Assembly: GCA_023393165.1 (NCBI GenBank)
Contig: JAEWMJ010000022.1
Coordinates: forward strand, 1 to 50,171
DNA length: 50,171 nucleotides
Source: Bacillota bacterium
GTDB taxonomy: Bacteria > Bacillota > Clostridia > Christensenellales > Christensenellaceae
Direction of reading: 5' to 3'
A program made the position numbers and the translations under genes. The notes under the pieces were generated by a model, which was not told the origin of the DNA, did not search any database, and saw only the letters and a program-made list of their open reading frames with translations. This document shows positions 24,118 through 33,393 of this stretch, piece by piece; the first letter of the stretch is position 1, and every line of letters starts with the position of its first letter.

Positions 24118-24158
24118 TCATGTACTATCCCAAAAACAAAGTTTGGGATAGTACATGA
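24118..24158. repeat. Perfect 17-bp inverted repeat between the binding-protein and ATPase genes
   Basis: TCATGTACTATCCCAAA is repeated perfectly in inverted form around a seven-base spacer. No U-run follows, so it is not a typical terminator. In the transcript it would form a stable hairpin that could protect the 3' end of the highly expressed binding-protein message. Confidence 0.75.
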
Positions 24159-24194
24159 ACCTAGACATTTATTTAAAATAATACTTTAAATTAT

Positions 24195-25262
24195 TTATCC
24201 ATTCATATGCTGATCAACATTGTCGGATGTTATAGGTACAAGAGGTCCCATTAATACGTTGTCTGCATTGAGTTTGCTTTTATCAAATTTTTGCAATGCA
24301 ACATCAACCAGCAGATTCCCAATATCAAGGTTCGAAGCAATAGTGCCACGTATTGTAGACCCGTCTGTCTCGGATGCTTTAATCTTCTGCATACCAGCAG
24401 ATGACCAGTCTACGGTAAAGGAACCAATTTTTGAAATGTCAAGTGTAGATGCGTTCTGCATAATTACTTCGTCAGTAAGCATTGCAAATGTATCGGTAAA
24501 GCTTAAAATCGCACTAATATCTGGATGTTTTTGGATGCATATCGACATATCCTGAGGTAAATCGAAAGCATAGTTTTGTCCAATATCATATTTCTCAACA
24601 ATGACTGCTTTCTCATTATAACTTGGCAGATCAAGCATGGCATTACAACGCGATGCGAACTGTTCTGATGCCCAAGTCCCGAAGACGGCAGTTTTAACTG
24701 TTCCAGGTTTAGCATCCGGGAATGTCTTATCAATCCAATCCGAGGCCATTTTATCACATTGCACACCCAAATCTGCCATATCAACACTTATGCCAACATC
24801 ATAAGAATCTTTATCGGCCAATTGATCGGCATTAATAACATAAATGCCAGCTTCCCGTGCTTGTTTCATTGAGTCTGCCACTACCTTAGGATCTACTGGA
24901 TAAATGATCAGCGCGTTTACCCCCATGACTATAAAGTTTTCAACTTGTTGCACCTGAGTATTTGCATCTCCTTCAGCTGTCAAGGTAGCAAGCTTCACTC
25001 CTGCCGCATCACATGCCGCCTCCAATTGCTTGCTTATCCTCATATTGTTCTCCGCAGTAAGATCAAACGCTGCATAACCTATGGTAAATTGTTTTCCTTC
25101 TGATGTAGTTGCTATAGGAGCAGCCGACTCTGTAGGAGCAGTCGTCGCTACCGTTTGAGATGCTGCTGTATCAGATGCAGATACAGCAGAATTACTACAT
25201 GCAACCGCTGTAAAAGTTAGCGATATGCACAACAAAATTAACAGAACCTTCTTCATTTTCAT
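24195..25262 (-). CDS. Sugar-binding lipoprotein (RbsB family)
   Basis: About 355 residues, started at the ATG at 25262 after AGGGAG. It has a lipoprotein signal (T-A-V-A-C), a Ser/Thr/Ala/Pro linker of about 40 residues and a periplasmic-binding-protein type 1 fold (F-T-I-G-Y-A-A-F-D at the start of the domain, V-N-A-L-I-I-Y-P-V-D-P and A-G-I-Y-V-I-N-A-D-Q). It captures the substrate outside the cell for the importer. It is the first gene after the likely regulated promoter at 25332-25360. Confidence 0.9.
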   Translation of the reverse strand: MKMKKVLLILLCISLTFTAVACSNSAVSASDTAASQTVATTAPTESAAPIATTSEGKQFTIGYAAFDLTAENNMRISKQLEAACDAAGVKLATLTAEGDANTQVQQVENFIVMGVNALIIYPVDPKVVADSMKQAREAGIYVINADQLADKDSYDVGISVDMADLGVQCDKMASDWIDKTFPDAKPGTVKTAVFGTWASEQFASRCNAMLDLPSYNEKAVIVEKYDIGQNYAFDLPQDMSICIQKHPDISAILSFTDTFAMLTDEVIMQNASTLDISKIGSFTVDWSSAGMQKIKASETDGSTIRGTIASNLDIGNLLVDVALQKFDKSKLNADNVLMGPLVPITSDNVDQHMNG

Positions 25263-25331
25263 TCTCCCTATATTATTAATTTTTGGTTTATGCACCAAAA
25301 TTATTTTATTAAGTTTTTTATCTATGATAAA

Positions 25332-25397
25332 ATTATAAACATGCGCTTTTCTTGATACAATGAGTGCAAATTTATATTTAGTGGCTTATGTTTATAT
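25332..25397 (-). promoter_or_regulatory. Promoter of the importer operon with upstream direct repeats
   Basis: TTGTAT (25355-25360) and TATAAT (25332-25337) on the minus strand are separated by 17 bases. Just upstream, ATATAAA occurs twice (25371-25377 and 25391-25397) with a 20-base period, about two helical turns. This is the usual layout of sites for AraC-type activators, here presumably the YesN-like regulator. Confidence 0.6.
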
Positions 25398-25472
25398 GGG
25401 AATTTATAGAAAACAACAAATGCAGATCCGCAGATATGCGATCAGTCACGCAGAATCGGAAAGGAAATAAAT

Positions 25473-26978
25473 TTAGTTTTGTTTCACAATAAAAGAATTT
25501 AATATTTTTTCTTTCAATATTTCCATTTTTGAAATGTCATTTTTATCGTATTCGCCTATGACTTCTTCTTTACCAAATATAATTATCCTGTCACTAAGTT
25601 CCACCAACTCATGCAGATCTGAGGAAATCAAAATTACACCTATTCCCTGCCGGGCCATATTATTGATCATCAAATATATTTCATCTTTAACAACCATATC
25701 CAAGCCTAATGTTGGATTAACAAAAACCATTATTTTGGGGTTCAATACCAGACATCTTTGAATGCTTAATTTCAGTTTATCCAAATTGCTTAATTCATCA
25801 ATATCGCATATAGCTTTCGATAGCCCTATTTTTTCGAGATTAAGGGTCGATACATACTTCTCCATATTGGGATCTATTATTTGAAATTTGTTGCTGAGCT
25901 TTCTCGGAAATAAAAGATTAATGTTTTTTAATAAGCCCATGTTATTAAATAGTCCTTTACGGTATACTTGTTCAGGAACAAACCCTACACCTGACCTAAT
26001 GGCTATTTTTGCATTCTTTAACTTTACTTTTTTTCCTCTAATGTAAATTTCACCTTCTATATCTGTGTTCAGTCCAAAAAGAGTTTCGCCAAGTTTATTT
26101 CTTATTGACTCGTTGTTTATCGCAAACCCAAGTATTTCACCGGTTTTTAAATAAAAATTGACATCATAAAATTTATCCTTCAAGTTAAGATGACAAACTC
26201 GAAGTGCTTCACAAGCTAAGTGTGGATATGTTTTTTTAAATTTTATCGAAAATTCATTACCTGCAAGGATTTTTTGAACTCTTTCCCTTGAGTATTCCTC
26301 TTTTCTTAATGTCCACAAGTTTTGTCCATCTTTTAATATCATCGTCCTGTCTGCAACAAAAAATACATCATCTAATCTATTACTAACATAAATTATTGAA
26401 ATGCACCGCTCCCTAATTTTGCTCAATACTGTTATGAGTCTTTCGATGGCTTCTTTGCTGTATGTTCCTGTAATATCATCTAAAATTATTATCTTTGCAT
26501 TGTTTGCAAGGGCCGCGCAGATATGAATAAGATTTTTTTGATCTACCAGTAGCGATTCAACTGTCTCATTCGGGTTTAGGCCTATGTTGAATTCTTCCAG
26601 CAATCTGGCAACCTGATTAAATTCAACATCTTTTTTTATTAATATACCATGCTTCCTCCTTTTATTGGCCAAGCAAATATTTTCTGTTATAGTCATTTTT
26701 GAAACCAATGGGGAGTCTTGTCCTATATAATATATACCGAACTTGATAGCATCATTACTCAGATTCAACTTTACTTGTTCATCATCTAAAAAGATTAATC
26801 CCTTATCAGCTGGAAAAAAGCCCGCAAGAATTTTTACTAAAGTTGTTTTACCGCACCAGTTTAATCCAGTTATACCAAGTATCTCTCCTTCATAAAGATT
26901 CATTCTTGCATTTAACAATGCCCTTGTTCCAAAAAAATATTTGGTTATATATTCCATTCGAGCAATTTCTTTTTTCAT
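25473..26978 (-). CDS. Degenerate RbsA-like tandem ABC protein, probably a signalling partner
   Basis: A 501-residue protein with the overall layout of a sugar ABC ATPase but broken catalytic motifs. Domain 1 keeps a P-loop (G-L-N-W-C-G-K-T, residues 38-45). Its Walker B acid is D-D (167-168, aspartate for glutamate), the signature is lost, and the switch histidine is asparagine (N200 in Y-V-S-N-R). Domain 2 lacks any P-loop, its L-S-G-G-N-Q signature reads E-L-S-N-L-D, and its Walker B reads V-F-V-N-P. The frame is intact, so it is conserved rather than decayed. It sits between the histidine kinase and the binding-protein gene. A role in transmitting transport or sugar status to the kinase is an inference. 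Confidence 0.75.
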   Translation of the reverse strand: MKKEIARMEYITKYFFGTRALLNARMNLYEGEILGITGLNWCGKTTLVKILAGFFPADKGLIFLDDEQVKLNLSNDAIKFGIYYIGQDSPLVSKMTITENICLANKRRKHGILIKKDVEFNQVARLLEEFNIGLNPNETVESLLVDQKNLIHICAALANNAKIIILDDITGTYSKEAIERLITVLSKIRERCISIIYVSNRLDDVFFVADRTMILKDGQNLWTLRKEEYSRERVQKILAGNEFSIKFKKTYPHLACEALRVCHLNLKDKFYDVNFYLKTGEILGFAINNESIRNKLGETLFGLNTDIEGEIYIRGKKVKLKNAKIAIRSGVGFVPEQVYRKGLFNNMGLLKNINLLFPRKLSNKFQIIDPNMEKYVSTLNLEKIGLSKAICDIDELSNLDKLKLSIQRCLVLNPKIMVFVNPTLGLDMVVKDEIYLMINNMARQGIGVILISSDLHELVELSDRIIIFGKEEVIGEYDKNDISKMEILKEKILNSFIVKQN

Positions 26979-26988
26979 CGCCTAACAC

Positions 26989-27990
26989 TCAATAATCGGA
27001 TATGTTATATTTTTTCACTTGTTTATTGTTGATCAGTGGCAGCACTAGCTCCACATCCGTTCCATAATTAACAACACTATTTATGTATAAGCCATATTTC
27101 TCACCGAAATTCAATTTAATACGCTTGTTAACATTTGTTAATGCTATGCCTTCACGTTCTGAAGTATCATCCTCCTGCTCGCCCGTAAGCTTCCTGTTAA
27201 TTTCTGTTAATCGTTCCTGAGATATTCCGATACCATTATCAATAATATTTATAATTAATCTTTGATCAGTTATCGTTATACGAATCGTAACAACACCTTT
27301 CCCTATTCTTGGTTCAAGTCCATGATAGATGGAATTTTCAACAATAGGCTGTATTGTGAGTTTTGGCAAATAGTAGTTTGACAAATCGATATCCTGATCG
27401 TACATATAATCAATGCTAAACTTATTATTAAATCTATATTGTTGAATTATAAAGTAATTATGAACATTATCAAGTTCCTCTTCTAAGGTTACTATACTGC
27501 CCTTTTGACTTATACTGTACCTAAAAAAAGTAGCCAGAGCTTCCGTCATCTCGGCTATCGTGTCAGCGCCCACCACCATTGCATTCCCTCTTATAGAATC
27601 AAGACAATTATACAGAAAATGCGGGTTGATTTGTCTTTGCAGATAATTTATTTCCGCCTGTTTTTTTAAAATATCTGCAGCATATCCTTTATTCAAATTT
27701 TCGTCAATTTTATAAAGAAGTTCGGATAGTGACATTCTTATTGTTTTTTTTCGAAGTGTCTCAAAACTCATAAAACCTTGAATATATTGCTCCATTGCCT
27801 TTTTAGCTATTATGATAGGAATAATTACATAATAAATATTAAATAATACGGAACATACACTTAGAACCAACATACTTATTTTAATTATCTCAGTATTAAT
27901 AGATAAATATAAAACGATAAATATTATTGTCAGGACAGATAAAGTAAGTAATATTGAAATCCGCCAGTACCAGTTCCATTTGTTTTTCAT
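26989..27990 (-). CDS. YesM/LytS-type sensor histidine kinase without a large sensor domain
   Basis: A 333-residue kinase with two N-terminal membrane spans (about residues 11-30 and 38-62). A short linker leads to the His_kinase region (Q-I-N-P-H-F-L-Y-N, histidine 124) and an HATPase domain (I-D-N-G-I-G-I-S, then N-V-N-K-R-I). YesM kinases usually carry an extracellular sensor of about 200 residues; here the loop between the spans is only a few residues. Signal input must therefore come from partners, perhaps the degenerate ABC protein encoded ten bases downstream. It starts directly at the end of the response regulator gene. Confidence 0.88.
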   Translation of the reverse strand: MKNKWNWYWRISILLTLSVLTIIFIVLYLSINTEIIKISMLVLSVCSVLFNIYYVIIPIIIAKKAMEQYIQGFMSFETLRKKTIRMSLSELLYKIDENLNKGYAADILKKQAEINYLQRQINPHFLYNCLDSIRGNAMVVGADTIAEMTEALATFFRYSISQKGSIVTLEEELDNVHNYFIIQQYRFNNKFSIDYMYDQDIDLSNYYLPKLTIQPIVENSIYHGLEPRIGKGVVTIRITITDQRLIINIIDNGIGISQERLTEINRKLTGEQEDDTSEREGIALTNVNKRIKLNFGEKYGLYINSVVNYGTDVELVLPLINNKQVKKYNISDY

Positions 27991-27991
27991 A

Positions 27992-29596
27992 TTATAAATG
28001 AATCTTCCTATAGTTTATTGGATTAATACCTACTATTTTTTTAAAAAGCTTGCTAAAATACTTCGGGTCAGAGTAGCCTATCATCTCTGATACCTGAGAA
28101 ATATTATATTGGATCTCTTTAAGAAGCTGTTTTGCTTTATCAATCCTGTAATTTATCAAGTAATCGCTAAAATTCATTCCAAGTTCTTTTTTAAAAATTA
28201 TACTCAAGTAAACAGGATTTAAGTTAACCAATTCAGCTATTTGAGTCAAACTGATCGTTTTATTATAATTCTCGCTAATATAATTCTTAACAAGCCGTAC
28301 TGGTGCATTAACTCTGGAATTATATAAATCAAGATAAATTCCTAATTCCTTTACAAAGCTCTTGATAATACCATTTTTGATTTCAGATATTGATTTATAT
28401 TTAGATAAATCAATATCTGAAATATTTTGTTCTTCAGTTATTGTTTTAATACTAATGTTATAGATTGTAGACGAAAAAACTTGATATAACTTTTCCGCTA
28501 ATTTAAAATAGATAACGGGATTTATCTTTTCGTTTTTTGATAAATTGTCAAAAATATCAGAGACAAAATCCCTTAAACTATTTTGATCGAGAATTTCAAT
28601 AATATTAATAAATTGTCTTTCATTTTTTTCTGTGAATAACTCGTCTAAACTTTTTTCTTCATATTCCAAAGAAGAATAATAAATAATCCGATTCAGTCCT
28701 TCAACTATTCTGCTCTTTATCGCATCCTCTGAAGCTCTATTCGTTTTTACGATATCATTAAATATATCTACCTCCTTACCAACACCAATAGTTAAAGTGT
28801 AGAGATTAGCGATTCCTAAAAACTTAGTCAATTCTTCAAAGACTAATTTTATTTTGCTTTTAATGACATCCCTATTTGTCTCAGAATAGTTAAGAATAAA
28901 TGTAAAATTGTCTATTAATTGACAATCATAACACTTATCGCCGAGATTATTATATACTACCTCATATATTCTTTCTTTACATATCCTTTGAAAGCTTTCG
29001 CTTACAGGTTCATCACTTTTTTCATCAAGCTTAAATTTTATTGTATTATACAATCCGTCATTAAATTTTAAATTGTAGTCTGAATTAATTTGGCTTAAAT
29101 TATACTCAATATGTTCGTTGGAACTTGAGAAAAGCTTGTTTAAGAACTGCTCCCTTAATTTATTATTGCTGTTTGCAAGTTTGTTCTTAATTTGTACTTC
29201 TTCTGTTTCACGTTTTTGTTTTTCGGATAACTTGTTTATTATCTTTGCTAGTACATTTGTGAGTTCGGCCTTTTTTATAGGTTTTAACAAATAATCTTCA
29301 ACACCATACTTGATAGCATTATAGGCATATTCGAAGTACTTATAACCGCTAATAATAATAAAAGTAGTTTCGAGCCCCATCTCCCTGGTTCTTTTTATTA
29401 TTTCAAGTCCGTCTATCCCCGGCATTTTTATATCGGTAATTACTATATCAGGCTGTACTGAACGAATGAGATCAAGGGCCGCAATTCCATCTTCTACCTG
29501 CCCGGATAATTCAATCCCTAGATTATCCCATTCAATTATCTTACTTATAAGCTGGCATATCCATTTTTCATCATCAACTATGATTGCCTTAAACAC
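27992..29596 (-). CDS. YesN-type response regulator with AraC DNA-binding domain
   Basis: A 534-residue protein starting at GTG 29596 with AGAGGTGG upstream. It has an N-terminal receiver domain (D-D-E near residue 9, phospho-acceptor D55 in I-T-D-I-K-M-P-G, K in L-L-K-P-I), a long middle region of about 290 residues, and a C-terminal AraC-type double helix-turn-helix (I-A-E-L-V-N-L-N-P-V-Y-L-S and I-G-Y-S-D-P-K-Y-F-S-K-L-F-K). It probably activates the importer promoter at 25332-25397 when phosphorylated by the adjacent kinase. Confidence 0.9.
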   Translation of the reverse strand: MFKAIIVDDEKWICQLISKIIEWDNLGIELSGQVEDGIAALDLIRSVQPDIVITDIKMPGIDGLEIIKRTREMGLETTFIIISGYKYFEYAYNAIKYGVEDYLLKPIKKAELTNVLAKIINKLSEKQKRETEEVQIKNKLANSNNKLREQFLNKLFSSSNEHIEYNLSQINSDYNLKFNDGLYNTIKFKLDEKSDEPVSESFQRICKERIYEVVYNNLGDKCYDCQLIDNFTFILNYSETNRDVIKSKIKLVFEELTKFLGIANLYTLTIGVGKEVDIFNDIVKTNRASEDAIKSRIVEGLNRIIYYSSLEYEEKSLDELFTEKNERQFINIIEILDQNSLRDFVSDIFDNLSKNEKINPVIYFKLAEKLYQVFSSTIYNISIKTITEEQNISDIDLSKYKSISEIKNGIIKSFVKELGIYLDLYNSRVNAPVRLVKNYISENYNKTISLTQIAELVNLNPVYLSIIFKKELGMNFSDYLINYRIDKAKQLLKEIQYNISQVSEMIGYSDPKYFSKLFKKIVGINPINYRKIHL

Positions 29597-30080
29597 ACGA
29601 AACCACCTCTAGAAATGCATTTTGTTAATATCATGAGTTATGCTAATAGACTTCGAACTATATATTTCTTATCCTAGTATAGTAATTGTAAAACATATGA
29701 AATATTAATATCAAAACACTTATCTTAGCTTTTTATTTGTCTTTCAAAAACAAGTTTATTATATATAATATTTAAAATGTTTGCAAGTTTATGAAATTCT
29801 TTGTTATATACTGAAACAATATTTAGGAAAATCAAAGATATTGAAAGGAGTATCTTACCACTCCTTCTCGGATTACCACAGCTTATTGAACGATGCTGAT
29901 AAAAGACCCGTGTAAAAGCTTCCTGTACAATTACTCTGCCTAGACTTACAGCAGGCAAATCATGAATGATCGCATTTACAATAGATTTGAAGCTAAGCTT
30001 CCATCAAAATCAACTCCCACATTTCTCCATGTGGATGACATATCTGGGCGCATTTATATACGATCCTGGCCTTCCTCTGG
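29597..30080. other. Intergenic composition boundary
   Basis: The first half is very AT-rich and must contain the regulator promoter, although no convincing -35/-10 pair stands out. A 77-codon minus frame (29725-29958) has no ribosome site and no recognisable domain. Around 30.0 kb the base composition becomes clearly GC-richer, which suggests a junction between segments of different origin. No repeat or insertion-sequence end is evident. Confidence 0.5.
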
Positions 30081-33000
30081 CTACACGTCCCTTTGGCGGT
30101 CCGGATAGCCCAGATGCGTGCACCGCCGGAGCAGTTCCATTTCCTTTGCACGTTCTCCTGCAATCCTGTAACTTTTTAAAAGCACCTCCGCCGCCTCCAG
30201 AAAAACGTCCTCACACCTGAGCCTTGCGCCCTCGGCCCACAGCGCTTCCAAGTCGTCCAGATACCGTCCGGTATAGAGATCCGCCACCCAATCTGCGTTC
30301 TCAGGTGTGCTTTGCTCTCGAAATGTGTTCACAGCGCGCCAGAATTCGTCATAATCGCAAAGTATCTCCTCCATATTCAAGCGGTATACGCCTTTCTCAT
30401 GCAGAATCGGATTTTTCGCGCCCAGGTTCTCAAACGCTTTTCGTATCTCTCCCCGTCGTGTGTGGAACAGCCTTCCCGTATCTGCCTCGCTTTCCTGCCA
30501 TAAATCTTCAAAAATCTGTTCCTTTGTAACGCCTTCCTGATGCGCAAGAAGATACGCCAGAAGCTCCCGCGCCTTTTGCGTACGGATGCGCGTACGGCTT
30601 TCCCGCGTGTATTCCGGAGCTATATACAAATTTCCCAACGTGTGTACAAAGACCCGCTTAGCCGCGTAGCCTCCATAAGACATCAGCTCACGGGTGTATT
30701 CCGGCATAATCCCGCACTCCAGCGCCAGCGTAAGCACGGAGCCAAACAACGGCCTGAAACGGACGTAATACCGGTTCCAATATTTATAGGATAATTCAAG
30801 AAAGCTACGGGCGTATACGGCCGCCGTCTCCCGGTCTCCCTCCTGCAGGCAGATGGAGGCCAGTCGTCCGTTAGCATAGGCGGCGTAAGCATAGCTTCCA
30901 ATTTTTTCCCCGACCTGAATGGATCTGTTCAAAAATTCTTTGCAGCGCACCGCATCCAAACTCAGCATATCCAGCGCGTTTGCCATGCGCCCATACGCAA
31001 GAGTCTGGAAAAAGGGCGTGGCGTTTTTAAGCAGTTTCAGCGTTTTCGCTATAAACGCTTCCGCCCGTTCAGGCTGCTCCACCAGTCTGGAACACAACCG
31101 CCAGATTTTCACAAACAAGGCATGAACGCGCGTACTGCGATTCAGAACGGCGTATTCCTCCGCCAATGCCAGATACCGCTCCGTCTCCGAGAAATCAAAA
31201 GGCAAGCCGTTATACCGCTTCAGAAGCTCCGCGGAATGGAGAGTTTCGGCGTAAAGCAGGTAATTCATACTGTATTCCTCATACAGCCCGAGCTGTTTTA
31301 AGCCGGCAAGTTCCGCCTCCAGCAGGGGAATCGCATCCGCCTCCTGACCGGTCATCTGGTACGCCTTGGCCGCATACCCTCCCACACTGTGCCGCATCAG
31401 CCATTCCTGCTCTTCCCTGGGGATGGCTTTCGTTTTTTCGTAAACATGGATGCAATTTTTATAATCTCCCATATAAAAATATATAACCACGAGATACCGT
31501 TCAAACCATGCTTTCACGCCCGGCATACCCGCCTCCAGGCATCGTTCCATCATTTTTTTGGTAAGGTCAAGCGCTTCCACAAGCCGGGAGAGAAGCGTTA
31601 AGTTGTGTATTTTTTCTATCATCACGCCGTACAGTGCCTGCGCGGGAATGTCCTTTGGAAGAGGCAGAAGCAGGTCTATGCAGCGCGTGCTTTCCGTGAA
31701 TGACACCCGATTGCGCAGCACCCTTGCCATGTGCGCCATCACAAAGTAATAAAGGTTTTTATCTTCGCCGTCCAGCCGTGGAATGGCTGCACTCAAGAGT
31801 TCCTCCGCCTGAACAAAACGCCCTTGGTCCGAAAGCAAAATACCCTTTGCGATCATTACGTGCGACGTTAGTTCCGCACCCTGCGCTTCCAGAAAATCAA
31901 AATACTTTTTAAGACCCATGATGCGGCCCCAACTGGAAGTTTCCTGAAGAATGGCGCCTATGCAGTCCTGTATTCTGCCGCAATCGCCCAGTAGAAGCGC
32001 GTATTCCGCAGCCTGCCCCCAATCCCCACCCGTAAAACTTTTTTCCATTGCTCTGCTTAAAGTTTCTTGTGAGAGAGCGGGATTGTTTTGCAGCAGAAAC
32101 GCGCGCAGAAGGGCGTGGTAGCGGTATGTGCCTCCGGCGGCGCGCAACGTGAAGATGTTTTGTCCGGAAAGGCTCTCCAGAACATCCCGCGCGTTGGCGA
32201 TTCCCAGCAGCTCATCGCATTGCACCGGCTCCAGCACATTCATCCATGCGGTTGCGGAAAGAAAATGCTGCGTCTCCGCGGGCAGCCGCTCGAATATCTC
32301 GTCAAAAAGATAACGGAAGATGCCGCGTTCCGCGTGAATCCTGTCTGCCGGAAGCGCACCGCCCTCTGCCGCCAGGCGGTAGGATTGGACCGCAAGCGTC
32401 CAGCCCTCGGTAGCTGCATACAGCTCTTCGTCAAAAAAACCCCACAGGTCTTCCGCTTCCTCCCGGCTGAAACGCAGGTCGTCTTTTGTGAACTCGGCAA
32501 TCCCGCCCGCCAGCTTTAGGGGGAAAAGACTACTCCACAGCTCCCGACGGCTGGCCATAATGAGTGTGATATTGGCGGGGCAGGCAATCACCCAGCGGTT
32601 GAGAAGATCCGCCACCGGGCCGCCGTCCACCGTATGCACATCGTCCATCAGAACCGATATTCTATTTTGTCCGATGGCCTTGAGCAATGCGGACAAAACG
32701 CTGGAAGAAAAAACCTTGCTGTGTATAAGGGGGATATAGTCTATCGCGGAAAAATCAATGCGTCCCAGTTTTTCGCGGAATGCGGTTTCCAGATGGCGCA
32801 GAAAACAGGACGCGTCGCTATCCCGTTCGTCCAGCGGGAGCCAAACGCAATTGGTGCGGCCCTGCGCGTATTGCAGCAAAAGAGTGGTTTTTCCGCAGCC
32901 AGCGCCCGCGTGTATATAGGTAAGCTGCACGCCAGGCGGAGCCATAAGTTCCACCAGCCGAGAACGGTGAATAATGGCCCCCGCCATAAGCGTGTAAGGC

Positions 33001-33224
33001 ATGGCGTTCACATCAGCCCGCTCGGATTCCCTTTGCCTGATGTAGCGTCCGGAGCGTACGCGCTTATCTTCCGGCTTTTCCGCAACCTCCGGGATCAGCC
33101 ACGTCCAGCCGTGGCGCTCCGCACCTTCAATCCTGCCCGTCGCGCACAGCGTATGCACCCGACGCTGCGATACGCCCCATTGTTCTGCAACCTCTTTGGG
33201 CGTTAAATAACGCAATCGTCCCAC
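30081..33224 (-). CDS. STAND-ATPase transcription regulator with SARP-like C-terminus
   Basis: A 1047-residue regulator starting at GTG. In order: an excisionase/MerR-like helix-turn-helix (Y-L-T-P-K-E-V-A-E-Q-W-G-V-S, residues 7-45), a MalT-type STAND NTPase (P-loop G-A-G-C-G-K-T-T at 107-114, Walker B L-M-D-D-V near 195), about 450 residues of TPR-like helices, a winged helix (K-A-R-E-L-L-A-Y-L-L-A) and the start of a BTAD domain. BTAD is usually about 145 residues; only about 90 are present, so the C-terminus may be truncated. It is divergent from the RiPP-like operon and is its probable activator. The repeats at 33394-33415 suit a SARP-type winged helix. Confidence 0.8.
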   Translation of the reverse strand: MGRLRYLTPKEVAEQWGVSQRRVHTLCATGRIEGAERHGWTWLIPEVAEKPEDKRVRSGRYIRQRESERADVNAMPYTLMAGAIIHRSRLVELMAPPGVQLTYIHAGAGCGKTTLLLQYAQGRTNCVWLPLDERDSDASCFLRHLETAFREKLGRIDFSAIDYIPLIHSKVFSSSVLSALLKAIGQNRISVLMDDVHTVDGGPVADLLNRWVIACPANITLIMASRRELWSSLFPLKLAGGIAEFTKDDLRFSREEAEDLWGFFDEELYAATEGWTLAVQSYRLAAEGGALPADRIHAERGIFRYLFDEIFERLPAETQHFLSATAWMNVLEPVQCDELLGIANARDVLESLSGQNIFTLRAAGGTYRYHALLRAFLLQNNPALSQETLSRAMEKSFTGGDWGQAAEYALLLGDCGRIQDCIGAILQETSSWGRIMGLKKYFDFLEAQGAELTSHVMIAKGILLSDQGRFVQAEELLSAAIPRLDGEDKNLYYFVMAHMARVLRNRVSFTESTRCIDLLLPLPKDIPAQALYGVMIEKIHNLTLLSRLVEALDLTKKMMERCLEAGMPGVKAWFERYLVVIYFYMGDYKNCIHVYEKTKAIPREEQEWLMRHSVGGYAAKAYQMTGQEADAIPLLEAELAGLKQLGLYEEYSMNYLLYAETLHSAELLKRYNGLPFDFSETERYLALAEEYAVLNRSTRVHALFVKIWRLCSRLVEQPERAEAFIAKTLKLLKNATPFFQTLAYGRMANALDMLSLDAVRCKEFLNRSIQVGEKIGSYAYAAYANGRLASICLQEGDRETAAVYARSFLELSYKYWNRYYVRFRPLFGSVLTLALECGIMPEYTRELMSYGGYAAKRVFVHTLGNLYIAPEYTRESRTRIRTQKARELLAYLLAHQEGVTKEQIFEDLWQESEADTGRLFHTRRGEIRKAFENLGAKNPILHEKGVYRLNMEEILCDYDEFWRAVNTFREQSTPENADWVADLYTGRYLDDLEALWAEGARLRCEDVFLEAAEVLLKSYRIAGERAKEMELLRRCTHLGYPDRQRDV

Positions 33225-33393
33225 CCCCTGCGTCCTTTTTCCCCATTATATTCCAAACTTCGAACAATATCAACATTGGTATGTCTCCCCCAATCGCCGC
33301 ATGCAACGGATCTCGAATTCCTCCCCTGCAGTCTCAAATTTATGCATTAATAAAGCATTTATCTTATTTTTATGACTTTTTGTAAATTTTTTT

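Noticed and set aside
24118..24158. Perfect inverted repeat as a transcription terminator
   Set aside because: No U-run follows on either strand in the operon direction, and the ATPase and permease genes downstream need the same transcript.
29725..29958. A 77-codon minus-strand frame
   Set aside because: No ribosome site and no similarity to any family I know. It straddles the composition boundary.
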